This document shows positions 1 through 13,093 of a stretch of DNA of 64,000 nt, in pieces. The DNA comes from Laburnicola sp. R22_1 (Eukaryota > Ascomycota > Dothideomycetes > Pleosporales > Didymosphaeriaceae). The notes under the pieces were generated by a model. The model had not been told where the DNA came from. It was given only the letters and a program-made list of their open reading frames with translations, and made no database searches. Position 1 is the first letter of the stretch. Each line of letters starts with the position of its first letter. The stretch covers positions 2,108,001-2,172,000 of the forward strand of contig JACONQ010000001.1 of assembly GCA_014281115.1 (NCBI GenBank), read 5' to 3'. Both the position numbers and the translations under genes were made by a program.

Positions 1-1569
1 CTCTATTAGCACTTTACTAGCTACTAGTATTACTACTATTATTTAGAAGGGGGCTAAAGGTATAGTCCCTATTCTAGTATATTATTCTAATAAGGTCTAG
101 AGCTATTTATTAGTATTTAGTTAAACTACTAGTATAGCTTAGAGTTACTTTAAGCTAGTAAGACAGCTTATAATTTGCGTTAGCGTGTTTTAAAGGGCGT
201 CTTCTTTTATATTCTAGGCCTTTCTCTCCTCTTTATGGAGGTACTTAAGGCCCTATTAACCTTTAGTTTTATTGATACTAGTAAACTAGCTTAATCTTTT
301 ATATATATTCTGTTTTATTATAATCTCCTACATATAGTTTCTTAGTAAGGTTAGTAGTAATATCTACTTCTATAGCTCCTTACTATTAGAGTTTAGTAAC
401 TTATTATACTAGGTAAACAATAAGGGTGTTTTTCCTTTTATAAAAAGGCCTTAGTGCTCTTTTTGTTATATTTATAGTTGTTTGTAAAGTTAAGAGATTT
501 TAATATTTAACTTAATTACTTACTAGAGACCTATTTTAAAGATACTATAGACTAGATTATAGCTCTTTATATTTCTTAAAACTAGAGTATAAAGTTATTT
601 AGGCGTAAAGAAGTGTACTACAAATCCTTTCTTATATTTATAGGTTTGTTCTTAGCGTATTAGGAAGATTTTGTAAGCTTTCCTATTATAAGAGGTTAAT
701 TAAATTTAATATAAAGGGCTTTAGACTAAGAGATTAAAGTTGGCTAAGTAAACTTATAAATTTAATAAAGTTTAAGAGTAACTCTAGCTATAGACTTATA
801 TACTCCTAGCTTAGCAGAAGTATAGACTTAAAACTCTAAGGCTCTAAGATAGTAGGCTAAGTAACTAGTAGAAGGGCGCTTAGCTCTTCACACTTAAAAC
901 GCTTTTCTATATTATTAATAATAGCAGAAATAACTGCTATTATTATAATATTTTTATTAGAAACCCCTTAGTCTTAAAAAAAATAAACAAACTACAGCTA
1001 TTAAATTACAAGAATCTTTAGAAAAAGCTAATTATATATAAATTATAATTTTTTTAGTATTAACTACTTAACTCTATTATAGGGCGCGTGTAACATTACT
1101 ATATTAATAGCTACCGACTTTAAAAATTAATAAGTACTTAATAATATCTAGAAAAAGACCCTTATATAGTATAATTAGCACCTTAGCTCTAATAGGCTAC
1201 CTTCTACACTTAATATAATATAAAATTTTATATTAAAAATAGCTAAAAAAGACTTTAAGTATAAAGTAGCTAACGCGCTTTATAAAGTGCTATAAGCTTA
1301 ACTTAATAAATAATAGACCTTTAGTCTTACTTTTAGGGCTATAAAGCTAATTCTATTTTTAAATATATACTATACTTTAACCTATTAAAGTGTAAAATTA
1401 AGTAATATAATATTAACGCGTAGTATATTTATAATATAGATAAAAAACACTTCTTTATTAGAGTGCCTAGTAAATTAAATAAAGTCTTTTTATATAGCTA
1501 TTTTAAAAGTAGAAAAGGTTAGTATATACTATAAAATAGTAATTATAAGTAAATAATATTAATATTATT
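1..1569. other. AT-rich RIP-degraded intergenic/repeat DNA
   Basis: No open frame longer than a few dozen codons survives. The sequence is TpA-rich with very little CpA or TpG, as expected of RIP-mutated repeats in ascomycetes. The only internal landmark I recognise is a short A-tailed repeat copy at 891-983. I see no host gene here. Confidence 0.7.
891..983 (+). repeat. Short A-tailed repeat, family A (copy a)
   Basis: Contains the family core (TTAAAACGCTTTTCT, then TTTTTATTAGAAACCCCTTAGTC) followed by a run of A. It is the same orientation as the long copy at 55323. I could not find a flanking target duplication for this copy, so its ends are uncertain. Confidence 0.6.
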
Positions 1570-1852
1570 TATACACCGTACGGGCAAGAGTACCTAAGGG
1601 GGTTAAGATTTTAGTATTGTCACATAATAGTATTACGTAGGAATTATATAATGCCTATACGGTACAGCCTATATGTTATAGAATCTTCTTCTTTTTATTT
1701 ATACCTTTTCTAGAGATAAGCAATTAATACTAAGTTAGTTCTATTATAGTATTTCCTTTTCTTATATAATTATTCTATACACCCTCTATACTTGCTAGTA
1801 TAGAGTATTAGATATTAATATCTATACAGCTAGCTATAAAGCCTATTTAACA
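1570..1852 (+). repeat. Copia left LTR
   Basis: Aligns along its full length with 11649-11930. It ends in CCTATTTAACA, and the start TATACACCG corresponds to TGTATACTA in the other copy (TG to TA by RIP). This gives the TG...CA ends expected of an LTR. Confidence 0.75.
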
Positions 1853-1929
1853 CTAATTAGTAGTTAACTAATCCTTAACTATAAATTAGTAAGAGTAAAG
1901 ACAAATTACATAAGTTGTTATTAGCTATA

Positions 1930-2037
1930 GTTTTTTTGCGACTAAGAGGTTTCTAATAAAAATATTACAATAATAGTAGATATCCCTCCTACTATTGTAT
2001 ACACAGAAAAGCGTTTTAAGTTGTTGACAAAAAGGAG
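1930..2037 (-). mobile_element. Short A-tailed repeat, family A (copy b, 5'-truncated)
   Basis: Runs from a T-run (A-tail on the minus strand) through CGACTAAGAGG to the family core. It is flanked by TGTTATTAGCTATA at 1916-1929 and TGTTATTACCTATA at 2038-2051, a 14-bp target duplication with one mismatch. At 108 bp it lacks the 5' part present in the longer copies. Confidence 0.75.
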
Positions 2038-2869
2038 TGTTATTACCTATATAATTTTTTTATTATATTCTATTCTTTATATATAATAGAATAGTAGATT
2101 AAACTTTTATAAAGTTACTAAGTAACTATTACTACTATATAAAATAAAGGAAGCGATTATATAAGACGTATAAAATCTATTCATATCTATAGGGATAGTA
2201 GATTAGCTCTTTTATTAAGTTAGTAAGTAGATATTACTACTATATAAGATTTAAGAGAAGATAGTGCACTAAGTACACTACTAGTAACTATATAAATATA
2301 TAGTTAGATAATAATAAACTTTAATAAAGCGCAACTCTTTATATAACTAACCTATTAAATAAACTAGTTACGCAATAACTACCCCTACTATTACTTTATA
2401 TAAAGCCCCTACCTTTACTACCTTTGCCTTATAAAATAACACTAATATACCTAAATATCCTAGACTATACAATAAGTATACTAAAGGGATAGGAATATTA
2501 GAGGCAATACTGCGCAAGGAAATAAGACCTAAGTACTAGAAGAATAAGACTAACCTAGTAGATAATCCCTTTCTATTAGAAGTATAATTATACGTAGCAT
2601 ATACTATTGCTAATTATTATATATTATACTAAAAAGAGACAGCTTTTTTAGAATTATTCTAAGAAGACTTTAAAAGATAGAAAGAACACTATTTTTTAAA
2701 GTTAAACTATGCGTTTAAGAGAGAGCTTATTACAATTCTAGAAGAAAAGGATATTATACTAAAAATAGATACTAGAGCTATAAGTGCTAGTAAACTATAC
2801 AAAGTAGCCTAAGGTAATGTAGATATTATTTATATATTACTGCCTTTGCTAGCTCGCTTAACTTCTTAT

Positions 2870-2974
2870 TAAATATTTTTGTTGTGTGGAGATTCTAACC
2901 AAGGTCGAGTCTGCACTATACACAGAGAGGAGTAAAACAGGAGGTACTAATATCTAGTATCTAGTACATAGTGA
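2870..2974 (+). mobile_element. Short repeat, family C (copy 1)
   Basis: A 105-bp segment flanked by the perfect 13-bp duplication CTTAACTTCTTAT (2857-2869 and 2975-2987). It contains TTGTGTGGAGATTCTAACC and AAGGTCGAGTCTGCA; the latter faintly resembles a tRNA B box. Two diverged copies lie at 8253 and 16329. Strand is assigned arbitrarily. Confidence 0.75.
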
Positions 2975-4105
2975 CTTAACTTCTTATATATAAACACTAA
3001 AGCTAATCTTAAAGATATCTAAGCTAATTAGACTGTTGTATAAACCTAAATAGAGTAAGCTACTACTACTATAGGCACCTATATAGTTATATGTTCTTAT
3101 AGATATCTTAAAAGAACCTTTATATAAGTACTAAGAATAATCTTATTTATACAAATAACTAAATAAACTACTACTCTTTATATATAGTATCTAACTACTA
3201 TATTATCTATCTGCTTACAATTATTAAACACTGTATAGAATAGAGCTACTACTAGTTAAACGCAAATTATAGGCACTATACTAATTTATATAGACTAAGC
3301 CTATACTATAATCTAACCTATATAAGCTTTTGCCTAAGCATAACCTACCTTCTTAGAGAATTCTAGCTAATAAGATAATCTAATTTTAAAAGGCATAAAA
3401 TAAAAATAATAACTATACTAGAGCTTTATATAATATTTTAGTAGATAAGACTAGGATTTTTATGAATTTATACAGACGCCTAGATATTACTAAGAATTAA
3501 TACTTAGATATCTTTCTAGATATTCTTACTAGCTGTATAGTATAGTATTACCTCTATACTATCTACTCTAGATAATTGTAAAAGTGTTTATAAAAAGTAC
3601 TTAATAGTTACTTTATTACTACTATTAACTATAACTAGTATTAGATAGACTAGACTATAATAACTTTGGCATAATACTAGTATAAGAACCTTAATAAGAG
3701 TCTATATGAAGTCCTAGAGACAATAATTAATAGGCTTACCCTCGCATAAAGAGTATTAGGTATAGACTTTACTAGGAAATTCCTCTCTATACTACTATTA
3801 TATAAGTATGCTATAGATATCTAGAGCTAGAGTAGGCTATATTTACCTCTAGGCCTATCTATAAAGCTCTATTTACTAATTTCTATACATTAATCTAAGT
3901 TGTAATTAATCGCTAATCTAATTAGTACTTATAAAAGGCTAATATATACTATACTAATTGTAAATATAACTCTTCTATATAAAGAGGAAGATTACTCGGC
4001 CCTTATAGATAAGAATTTTATAGATAATTTATACTATTATTACTGCAATTTAAATTCTAATTAAACAATATTTGTATAAGACTAAAAAAGTATTTTATAT
4101 ACTAT

Positions 4106-4248
4106 GGTTTTTTTGTGCGACTAAGGGGTTTCTAATAAAAATATTAAAATAATAGCAGATATCTCTCCTACTATTATATACACAGAAAAGCGTTTTAAGG
4201 TGTTAATAAAAAGGGATTAGCGCGTTATAAGCGAGCTAAGCGGGCTTG
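4106..4248 (-). mobile_element. Short A-tailed repeat, family A (copy c)
   Basis: A 143-bp segment flanked by the perfect 11-bp duplication TTATATACTAT (4095-4105 and 4249-4259). It begins GGTTTTTTTGTGCGAC and ends GCTAAGCGGGCTTG, so read on the minus strand it ends in an A-run followed by CC. Confidence 0.8.
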
Positions 4249-7200
4249 TTATATACTATAAGAAAGGTTATTAGTTTTTTAACTATCTATATAATAAGAT
4301 AGTATATTAGCTTCTATAAAGAGCATAATAATAAAACGCCTTTATACGAAACTATTTAGTCCTATATTTAGAATATAGAAAGGTATAATAATAAGGAATC
4401 TGCTTTGCATAAAGAAGAGGAGTAGAGTAAAGATAATAAGAATAGTAATAATTAAGTGTCCTACCTAACTACTGCTGCCTATCTTTACTGCACAACTAGT
4501 GAATATAGTTATAAGATAGAGCTAAAGAAGTGTATAAAATAGTTTATTCTTAAAGATTAATACTATATAATATACTAAGATAAACTATAAGATATAGATA
4601 TAGTAAGAATTTCTACTATTATCAAAGTATAGCTAGAGGTATATATATAAAAGAACTCCTATATAAAGATTAATTAGATACCTAGCAATACTAATATTAA
4701 CTTTAGAGGTTAGAACTTATAAAGATGTTTAGAAACTATACAAATTATAAATCTAATAGAAATAATTACCTACTATATTCTAGATACTCTAACACTATTC
4801 CTACTATTACTAGTAGATACTAATAAGCTAGGTGCCGACTTTAATAATATTCTAGATATTATTATATAAAAGAACAGCATAACTATATCTATTATACGCA
4901 AATAGGGATACCTTTCTTTACTATTAGTAAGGAAGAAAATATATCTTTCTTTACTAAATAAGAACTCTATTACCTTTATTAATAGTTTAGATATCCCTAT
5001 ATAGAAAGACTTTATAAGATACTTACTAATACTAGCTATAAAGTAGATACTACTATACTAAATAAAATTTAGAAGTTTTGCTACTACTATTAATTATATA
5101 AATAAGTTCTATATTACTTTAAGTTTTCTATTAAGAATAATACCTACTTTAACTATAAGATTATTATTAATATTATATATATTAGAACTAGGGACGTACT
5201 ATATATTATAAATATAGATATATTATTTTAAGCTATAATCTTTTTAAAATTAATATCTTTATAAGATGCGTAGAAAGCCCTCTATACATACTAAATTAAT
5301 ATCTACTAAGGTCTACCTAACTATATTATATATATCCTAGGTACAAACTTTATATTAGATAAGTTTAAAAACTATATAAAAATTATTAGCGTAACTTATA
5401 AGTAGATGCCTATAAAAGTATATTAGGTAATAGAAAAGGTTAAGTATTTACACATACCTTTTTGTAGAGCCTTTAATATTCTTACGACTAAACTAGAAGA
5501 TTATATAAATAAGGAGAATATTCTTTAGATAGCTATTAAAGCTATTAATAACACTATAGGCCTAGATAGCCTTATACCTATACTACTAGTCTTTAGCGCA
5601 TATTCTAGAATTAGTATAGATGTTTTCTTATTACCTAATATTATTACACGTATAAATATTATATAAAAGAAAATAAAAATATTATAAAAGAAAAGAAATA
5701 AAACTAATATTAATTATATGCTAAATACCTATAATAGTCTATTAGTAGTGTATAAAGTTCTTAAGCTCCTATTTAATTTTAAGATTATAGTTTAGAAAGA
5801 AAACGATAGATAAATAGGCATATATAAAATTAAAGATATTAAGAATAGAAATATAATTCTTAATTTAAAAAATAGTCTAGTAAAGTTTTACTATATATAA
5901 GTTAAGCTATACTATTATAAAGAAGATTATACTCTCCTACTATTATATAAAGTAGATAATATTACCTCTATATAAAGGAATCTTCTAGAAAAGAAGAGAA
6001 AAAGCTGCCTAAAGAAGAATACTGTATTCCTTTCCTAGAAGAAGATAGGTAATTAGAAACTATCTCTAAAGCTCTATATAGAAGATATAATTATAACACC
6101 TAGAGCACTTTTTAAAGAGTTAGATTATATAGAAATAGATCTTTTTATTACTAATAGTATATTTAAAATTCTTCTTTTTAACCTATTTAAGTATAAGGGT
6201 AGAGTCTTTAACCTCTGTTTTATATAAGAATTTAAGGGTAAGACTATTTAACTATATAAGAAATTCTACCTTATATTTACTAGCTACTCTAATAAAGAGA
6301 AGAATAAAATTCTTACCTAATTATCTACTATCTAAAGGATAAGTTAGCGCCTACTTCTTCTATTAGGAGTAAGCCTTTAGGGTAATATATAGAATATATT
6401 TTAAACTATAAAATACTACCTAGGCCTATATTTAGTCTACTAATAAACTAAACTATATGCTCTATACTAGACTATCTAAAAAACTATATATAAACTTTCT
6501 ATAAGATATAATCTTTTATATTATATAACTACTTTATAGTATAGTTAAATTAGGTCTTTACTAGTTTAAGACCTACTATAACTACTATAAAGAGAAACTT
6601 AGTATAAAGACTTTATTATACAACCTATATCTACTTATTACTAATAAAGAAGAGCACACTTTTAGAATCACTAGCCTTTAGATAGATAATACCCTTAGTA
6701 TTATTAATAAAAACTTTGTATAAAGAGAAGAAGAAGAGCTAAAGAAGGTAGCTTTTTATATAAAAATAAAACTATTCTTGCTAAGAACTAACCTATTAAG
6801 TTTAATAGTAGAAGAATTTAGTTTATATATAATACTATAGTTCTTATATAAAAAGGTTAAGTAAAAGGCCTTTATATAATTAATTCTAAAAATAAAAATA
6901 CTACTTAAAGGTATATAGAGCAGCATACAAAAGGCGCCTATATTATATTTATATGCTAACTAGAAGTTGTATTTAATTTGTATATTACTACTTAGACTAT
7001 ATTACTCTTATATAAAGATATTAAGGCATTAAATTTATAAATCCAATAGTAGATTAATAATAATAAGTGTAGTTTTACTTTTATACTATTAGATCTCTAT
7101 TACGCAAAGCTATTTATCTTTACTGATAGCTTATTTGCTAATAATAAGAACCTAAGCTTATAATTAGAATTTCTAATTGCTCTAGGCAATAAGTATTATA

Positions 7201-8252
7201 TAGGTAATAGTAATAACTTTTACTCTTCTAGGCAAGAGTTATAAACTGCCTCTACTTATTTAGTTTTTAAGTGGCCCCAGTACGTTTAATTACTGCGTTT
7301 TTTATTACGTTACTAGTGCCTATATAATATTATATTATATGCGCGCTAAGCCCTAGAGCGTGTTAAAGTTTTTCTAACGCCTCTTCTAGCTTCTAAGATA
7401 ACCTATAATAATAATACTCTAACTTGATTACCTACCTACCGCGTTACTAGATAATTAACACTATCTTATAACCTTTTACTACGTTACTAAATAATTAACT
7501 ACTTAAAACTCTTATCCTACTTTACTACTATAATATACAATAAATTACGTACGCGCTCCCTACTTCTAATACTAAATAGCACCTTACTATCCCCTAATAA
7601 TAACTCTTTAACCTCTAGCATACTTCTTTAGTGTTAACCTTACTCTACTTATCTCCTATCAAAATTCTATAGAATAAGCACGTACCTATATATACCCTAC
7701 GCCTCTAGAAACTATTCTTTATATATTTCTTCCTTATAGCAAATTGCTAGCTATTCTAAATTATACTTAACCTTTTCTCTATATCTTTTACTACTACGTC
7801 GCTCCTAGATCTAATTAAACCTTACCTCTTACTTACTAAAAGCGCTCTAGTAATAACTATCTCTAATATAGCTAAAAACTAGGCGGCTAAACTAGTAGAA
7901 AGAGAGCTATAAGTTAAAATTTATAGTCTCTAAAGCACCTAGGTATTACTAGACACTGTAATAAAATAAACTAGCTATAGTAATCTCTTTACTATATAAC
8001 TTATACTATACTACTATATATTTTATAAGGATAGTAGTAGTAGGCATCTAACCTTTGTAATATCTATTCTATATATATCTATTATTAGTATCTAGGTTAT
8101 ACTTTTTATTATTAGTATTATTATTAGTATAGTTTTACTTATTATCCTTATTATATATATATATATATATATGCGTAACCGCCCACCCTATAGAAAGCAC
8201 ATTATTTAGTTAAGGGAAGGCTATTAATTAATATATTATAACCTTAAGGTCT

Positions 8253-8362
8253 TATATTAAAGATCTTTGTTATGTGGAGATTCTAACTAAGGTTAAGTCT
8301 ACACTATATACAGAGAGAAGTAAAACAGAAGGCACTAAAATCTAGTACCTAGCATATAGTAG
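8253..8362 (+). repeat. Short repeat, family C (copy 2)
   Basis: Clear match to the copies at 2870 and 16329 (TTATGTGGAGATTCTAACTA, then ACAGAGAGAAGTAAAACAG). No flanking duplication was found, so the ends are approximate. It lies inside the 7221-9804 insertion. Confidence 0.65.
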
Positions 8363-8672
8363 TAGTAATAAAATATACACAAAATTATAATAATTTGTTA
8401 TTAACTTTCTTTATAGTAGCATTATTAACGGCAGTTAATAGATAGTCTACTATCTAGCATAACTAAGTTATATATTATCTCTTAACTAGTAGACTATAGA
8501 GTCGTAATTACAAAAGTAGTATAGGCAATAGAACGCTTAACTATAGTTTAGTTATTACGCTTATAATCTCGTAGTAGTGTAACTATAATTTGTTATACGC
8601 ACAGTGTATAAAGTCTACCACTTATAATATTAGGGACGCCTAGAATACTAAATCTTTATCTCTTTATTTATT

Positions 8673-9200
8673 ATGTCTAGTAATATAATAACTTTCTAGC
8701 AACCTAATATTGTGTCTAAATCTAATACCTATAGTAATATAGCTGTTATTAAATTTAATTATGATATAGATAACTAGCTAGGCAATGTTAAGAATAATCT
8801 CTAGAGATTTAGCGACCTTATACAACTAGAAGAATTATTAAAGAAACCTCTAGAGCTTATCTTTAAGTATCCTATTAGTAATATCTTTAGGCCAATTCGC
8901 CGCATCTTATGCCTCTAGATTCTAGAGTGTAAGGCAGTTCTTTAGTACCTAGATATTAGTAAAAGAGACACAGCCTTTATAACGCAATAACAGCACAACA
9001 TAGAGATTATACTATAGAAGCTTAAAAATATAACTAAAAATAAAGACAATAAGGACTATAAGAGTAAGGACTAGAATAAAGGGAAAAAAGAGTTTATTAT
9101 AATATATAAAACGCTAAAGGCGTAGTAATAGTATAAGAAGCTTATTAAGGTGGTGGCAATTATCTAGGCTATTATTAAGGCAGGGGACTGCAAACGATAA
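8673..9200 (+). pseudogene. RIP-degraded ORF of unknown function in the 2.58-kb insertion
   Basis: From an ATG at 8673 the frame runs 176 codons to a TAA at 9198 with no indel. It is interrupted by stops that are mostly TAG/TAA at positions plausible for glutamine. The readable part is hydrophilic and lysine/asparagine-rich toward the end (NKDNKDYKSKD). I do not recognise the family. It may be the coding capacity of the inserted element. Confidence 0.4.
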
Positions 9201-10260
9201 GGGTAAGAGTAAGGGTAAGCAGTAGTAGTAGAAGTATAGGGGAGATGGGTAGTAGCAGCAAAGTCCTAGGGAGTAGTATACAGTCTAATTGCTAGTTATA
9301 AGGGGAGATTTACTATGGGAGAGTAATAAGCTAGTTAGGTTAGTTACTATTATAATTGTTGTTGTTGTTATTGTAGCGAAAAATATTATTAAAGAAATTA
9401 TTAATTATGTAACACGGTAGTTCGTTAAACAGCCGGCCCAGAAACACGTAATATTACGGATTAACCCTAGAGAAGAATTAAGGTCTTATATAACAATTAG
9501 TTATATATATATATATAAGAATAGATAAATAAAAATAATTTATATCTAGTTATAAATTTTATATTGCGCGCATAGGCAATTGCGTGTTATATTATCTTTA
9601 ACTTTAGTATTTATAAACTATAGTATATTATAATTAACTACCTTATTAGTATTAGTATAAGGAGCTGATTTGCACGTGCTAATAAATAGTTCCTAGCCTA
9701 ACCTATCTTATTGCTTTACCTTTTTTAATGCGTTTTTAGCACACCTATAGCTTTTTCTTATAGTGTTACACTATACTCTAAAAGGTCTGCGATATTTTTC
9801 TTCCTAATAGTAATAACTTTAATATTCTAGTAAATATTATACACTAGAATTTAACTAAGTATAAAAGAGTAATAAGAAGTATTTTTACTAGTAAGCTATA
9901 TAGTATAGTAGAAGCCTTTAATAATACTATTATAATTAGTATAACTCTCTAAAAGATTATATATACGCTTAGTCTGTCACTAATTTCTATAGTTATTTAT
10001 ATAGATTTAAAGTCTCTTTATAACTATCTTATATAACTAGAAACTACAAATAAGAAGCGCCTTATAATTAATATTATATTACTCGACAAATTATATAAGT
10101 ACTATAAGATCTCTAAAATTAAATAGATTAATAAAAAGAATAATCCTACTAATGCCTATATAAAGAAGGCTCTAAACTAGACTTTAGAGTTTTTAATTTC
10201 TAGCAACACTTTAACAATTACTATTAAAGTATTAGTAGATTATCTTAAGCCTACCCATAT

Positions 10261-11648
10261 AAGCTCTTTCTAGCCTTTATATAGAATTATTTCCTTACTA
10301 TTTATTTATTCTTTTGCGTAATATATTTATTTAATTCTTTCTATACGCATATATTACTTAAAAATGCACATTTTTCCTATCTATTATTTGTATAGAAAGA
10401 GAAGAGATATAATATATATTTATTTAAAGAAGAGTCTTTTTATTTTAGTATTAATAAATAATATCTAGTATTGTCTACTCTATTATTCTAGCCCTATCCT
10501 ATATAATAATTACATCTAGCACTATAGCTTTACTATATATAAAAACTATATAATTCTATTTAAAAGCCTACTAGTGTGTAGCACTTAGTAAAGGGCCTAG
10601 GCCTAGTTATACTACTATAGTAGTAGGCGTATAGAGTGTCCCTAAAGTAACTACGTAACTAGACTAATAGTATATATAAATATTCTTTATGCTAAATAAT
10701 CTTAGCCGCCTATAGACATAGGTCTATACTAGCTAAAAAAGTAATATTAATATTATACAAAGGTATATGCGTAATATTATGTTTCTAAGCCTATGTTAAA
10801 GTTAGTATCTATATAAAAGTAAATCTATATAGAATAGAGGAACTTATATTAATAGAGATATTCTAAAAGAATATATAGTTTATATAGAAACTAGAGGGTA
10901 ATATACATTTTTCTATCTAGAAGATTATATATAATAAGATTAAAGCTAGAGAAGCTAACTTAGTTACTAGTAAGTATAAGTGCTATTATTTATAGTAAGT
11001 TAGCACTATATAAAGATAAAATATTATATAATAAAAGGCATAGTTTAGCACTATATAAAATAGGAGATTAGCTTAATAAAGAAAAAAAAAAGAGAAAAAG
11101 AGCTAGAAAGAAAGGATATATATAGAGAGATATTTAAAGTAGAAGATAAGAGAGAGAAAGATAAAGGAAGAAAAGCCTACCTTATATACTTCTTCTTTTT
11201 ATCTAGAGCCTTAATTCCTACTCCTTATTAGTGTTTATCTTCCCCGTATCTAATATTGTATTATTATCGAGTATTACTGCCTAAATAAATAAAATAAATA
11301 GGTCTACCCATTATATAAGAAATAAACTAAGTAAAAAGAACTTTATATAAATAATATATTATTGCCGCAATCTTATTATTAACAGCCTAATCTTATTCTT
11401 AACTACTATTAGCTAGACTACTACTCTACTACTAATAAGCCTAATTGCGCCTCTAATAAATAGTAGTAAAGTATAATAAATAGTTACTTAATAGAATCTT
11501 TTTACTAACTAGAGTAGACTAGCTAGAGTAGAAGACGTACAGATAGAAAAATAATAAATAGATAGGATAAATATTAGTAAGTATATAGTTTGTGCAGAGG
11601 AAGAAAGAACTACTAATAATAACCTTAAAATAAAAAGTTGCTAGTGTC
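10261..11648. other. Copia 3' non-coding part, AT-rich
   Basis: Between the end of RNase H and the right LTR no coding block was recognised. A purine-rich stretch lies around 11060-11180, but it is not immediately next to the LTR as a polypurine tract should be. Confidence 0.5.
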
Positions 11649-11930
11649 TGTATACTATATAGGTAAGAGCACCTAAAAGGGTTAAGGTTTTAATATTATT
11701 ATATAACAGCATTATATAGAAATTATATAATACTTATACACCGCGGCCTATATATTATAGAATCTTCTTCTTTTTATTCACACCCTTTCTAAAGATAAGT
11801 AATTAATACTAAGTTAGTTCTATTATATTATTTTCTTTTTTATATAATTATCCTATACACCCTTTACACTTACTAGTATAGAGTATTAGATATTAATATC
11901 TATATAGCTAGCTATAGAGCCTATTTAACA
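11649..11930 (+). repeat. Copia right LTR
   Basis: 282 bp, starting TGTATACTATATAGG and ending CCTATTTAACA. It matches the left LTR with differences that are mostly transitions, as RIP would produce. Confidence 0.75.
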
Positions 11931-12030
11931 AATAGCTTATATTTACGCTAATAGAACTGCGCTTACTTTAGTATTAATTTACTAGACTATATTTAGTAAT
12001 ATATAAAATACCTAGTTATAGAATTTTAAT

Positions 12031-12133
12031 CGCTCTTTTTAATTACTAAGTAGGGGGCTCTGTTTTTTTTGTTATATTATTTAAGATAAAAGCCTTTATC
12101 GTCCTACTCCTAGATAGATTTAATTAACGCCAC
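12031..12133 (+). mobile_element. Short repeat, family B (copy 1)
   Basis: A 103-bp segment flanked by the perfect 13-bp duplication ATAGAATTTTAAT (12018-12030 and 12134-12146). It carries the family core CTAAGTAGGGGGCTCTG, then TTATTTAAGATAAAAGCC and TCCTACTCCTAGATAGAT, and ends TTAACGCCAC. Confidence 0.78.
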
Positions 12134-12302
12134 ATAGAATTTTAATACCTAAAATTACTAGGCCTTTTTTACTTCCTCTTTAGTAGACTAAACTAATAAT
12201 AATATTAGTCTTAGCTAGCTTAAGTAGATGTTTAACTACAAAATAAAGGTAAAAGTAAGAATATCTTATTATTTTTTAATTCTTAATAGCTATAAATCTT
12301 AT

Positions 12303-12465
12303 GGTTTGGGTTTTTGTTTCCGACTAAGAGGTTTCTAATAAAAATATTACAATAATAGCAGTTATCCCTCCTGCTATTATTAACATAAAAAAGTGTTTTA
12401 AGGTAGTATTAATAAAAGGGGTTAACACGTTATAAGCGAGCTAAGCGAGCTTGGCGGGCTTAGCA
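12303..12465 (-). mobile_element. Short A-tailed repeat, family A (copy d)
   Basis: A 163-bp segment flanked by the perfect 12-bp duplication TATAAATCTTAT (12291-12302 and 12466-12477). It is longer at its 5' end than copies b, c, e and f (extra CTTGGCGGGCTTAGCA), and the terminal T-run is interrupted by G. Confidence 0.8.
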
Positions 12466-12833
12466 TATAAATCTTATATAATAATAGAATTTATTAATTT
12501 CTATAATACTAATAAGATCCTATTTACTATGTTTTTACTTTATAGTACTTATACGCTTTAGCTACTTAATATTATAGTATTTAGTCCTCTAGTAGCTATA
12601 TACTCTACTAGCCTTACGCGCTTTATAGAAAGTTGCTAAAAGCTCTCTAGTATTATAAAAGGAACTTTTAGTAGCTATTTTAAACTATCTAGAATTACTT
12701 ACTAACTAAAAAGACTATTCTAAGCATCTATATAGCTACTAGGCTTACGCCTTTTAATCTTAATAAAATTCTTATATAATTTTACTTCCTATAACGTAAG
12801 CGCCTATTATTAAGTAGGAGTAGCTTATTTATA

Positions 12834-12979
12834 TTTTTTTTTTACGACTAAGGAGTTTCTAATAAAAATATTATAATAATAGCAGTTATCTCTCCTACTA
12901 TTATTAATACAGAAAAGCGTTTTAAGGTAGTATTAATAAAAAGGGGTTAGCACGTTATAAGCGAGCTAAGCGGGCTTTT
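12834..12979 (-). mobile_element. Short A-tailed repeat, family A (copy e)
   Basis: A 146-bp segment flanked by the perfect 13-bp duplication TAGCTTATTTATA (12821-12833 and 12980-12992). It starts with nine T then ACGACTAAGG and ends GCTAAGCGGGCTTTT. Confidence 0.8.
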
Positions 12980-13093
12980 TAGCTTATTTATACTTAGCGT
13001 AAGCAACTAGCTAAAAATAAAAAGTCTCTTATATAAGGCTATTAAGGATATATATAATTTATAGGCTATAAAGCTTACTTATATAGTTTATAT

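Larger units (their letters stand above)
7221..9804. mobile_element. Unidentified 2.58-kb insertion with 16-bp target duplication
   Basis: The perfect 16-bp sequence TAATAGTAATAACTTT occurs at 7205-7220 and again at 9805-9820. Between them the Copia RNase H reading is lost, and it resumes right after the second copy. The insert has no obvious inverted or long direct terminal repeats. It carries a short family C repeat at 8253, a TA microsatellite near 8155-8172, and a RIP-broken ORF at 8673-9200. A long, perfect duplication without terminal repeats suits target-primed (LINE-type) insertion, but no reverse transcriptase was recognised, so the class is open. Confidence 0.65.
4250..10260 (+). 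pseudogene. Copia polyprotein remnant (integrase, RT, RNase H), interrupted
   Basis: Ignoring stops created by CAA/CAG to TAA/TAG changes, the plus strand reads as a fungal Copia polyprotein. An integrase C-terminal stretch appears near 5530-5760 (motif NNTIGLDSLIP, then an LLVFSAYSRISID-like block). The RNase H start is near 7110 (KLFIFTDSLFANNKNLS). The RNase H end is near 9990-10215 (YIDLKSLYNYLI, ETTNKKRLIINIILL). The RNase H domain is split by the insertion at 7221-9804, and the reading resumes exactly after it. Family identity rests on recognising these blocks from fungal Copia elements. It cannot be functional. Confidence 0.75.
1570..11930 (+). mobile_element. Ty1/Copia LTR retrotransposon, RIP-degraded, with nested insertions
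   Basis: Two direct repeats of 283 and 282 bp (1570-1852 and 11649-11930) bracket a plus-strand Copia polyprotein remnant. Integrase C-terminal, reverse transcriptase/RNase H and RNase H C-terminal sequences are readable in order between about 4250 and 10260 once RIP stops are ignored. The unit is 10.36 kb. It is longer than usual for Copia because it contains a 2.58-kb insertion (7221-9804) and several short mobile repeats (1930, 2870, 4106, 8253). I could not find a matching 5-bp target duplication, so pairing of the two repeats as one element's LTRs is probable rather than proven. Confidence 0.72.
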
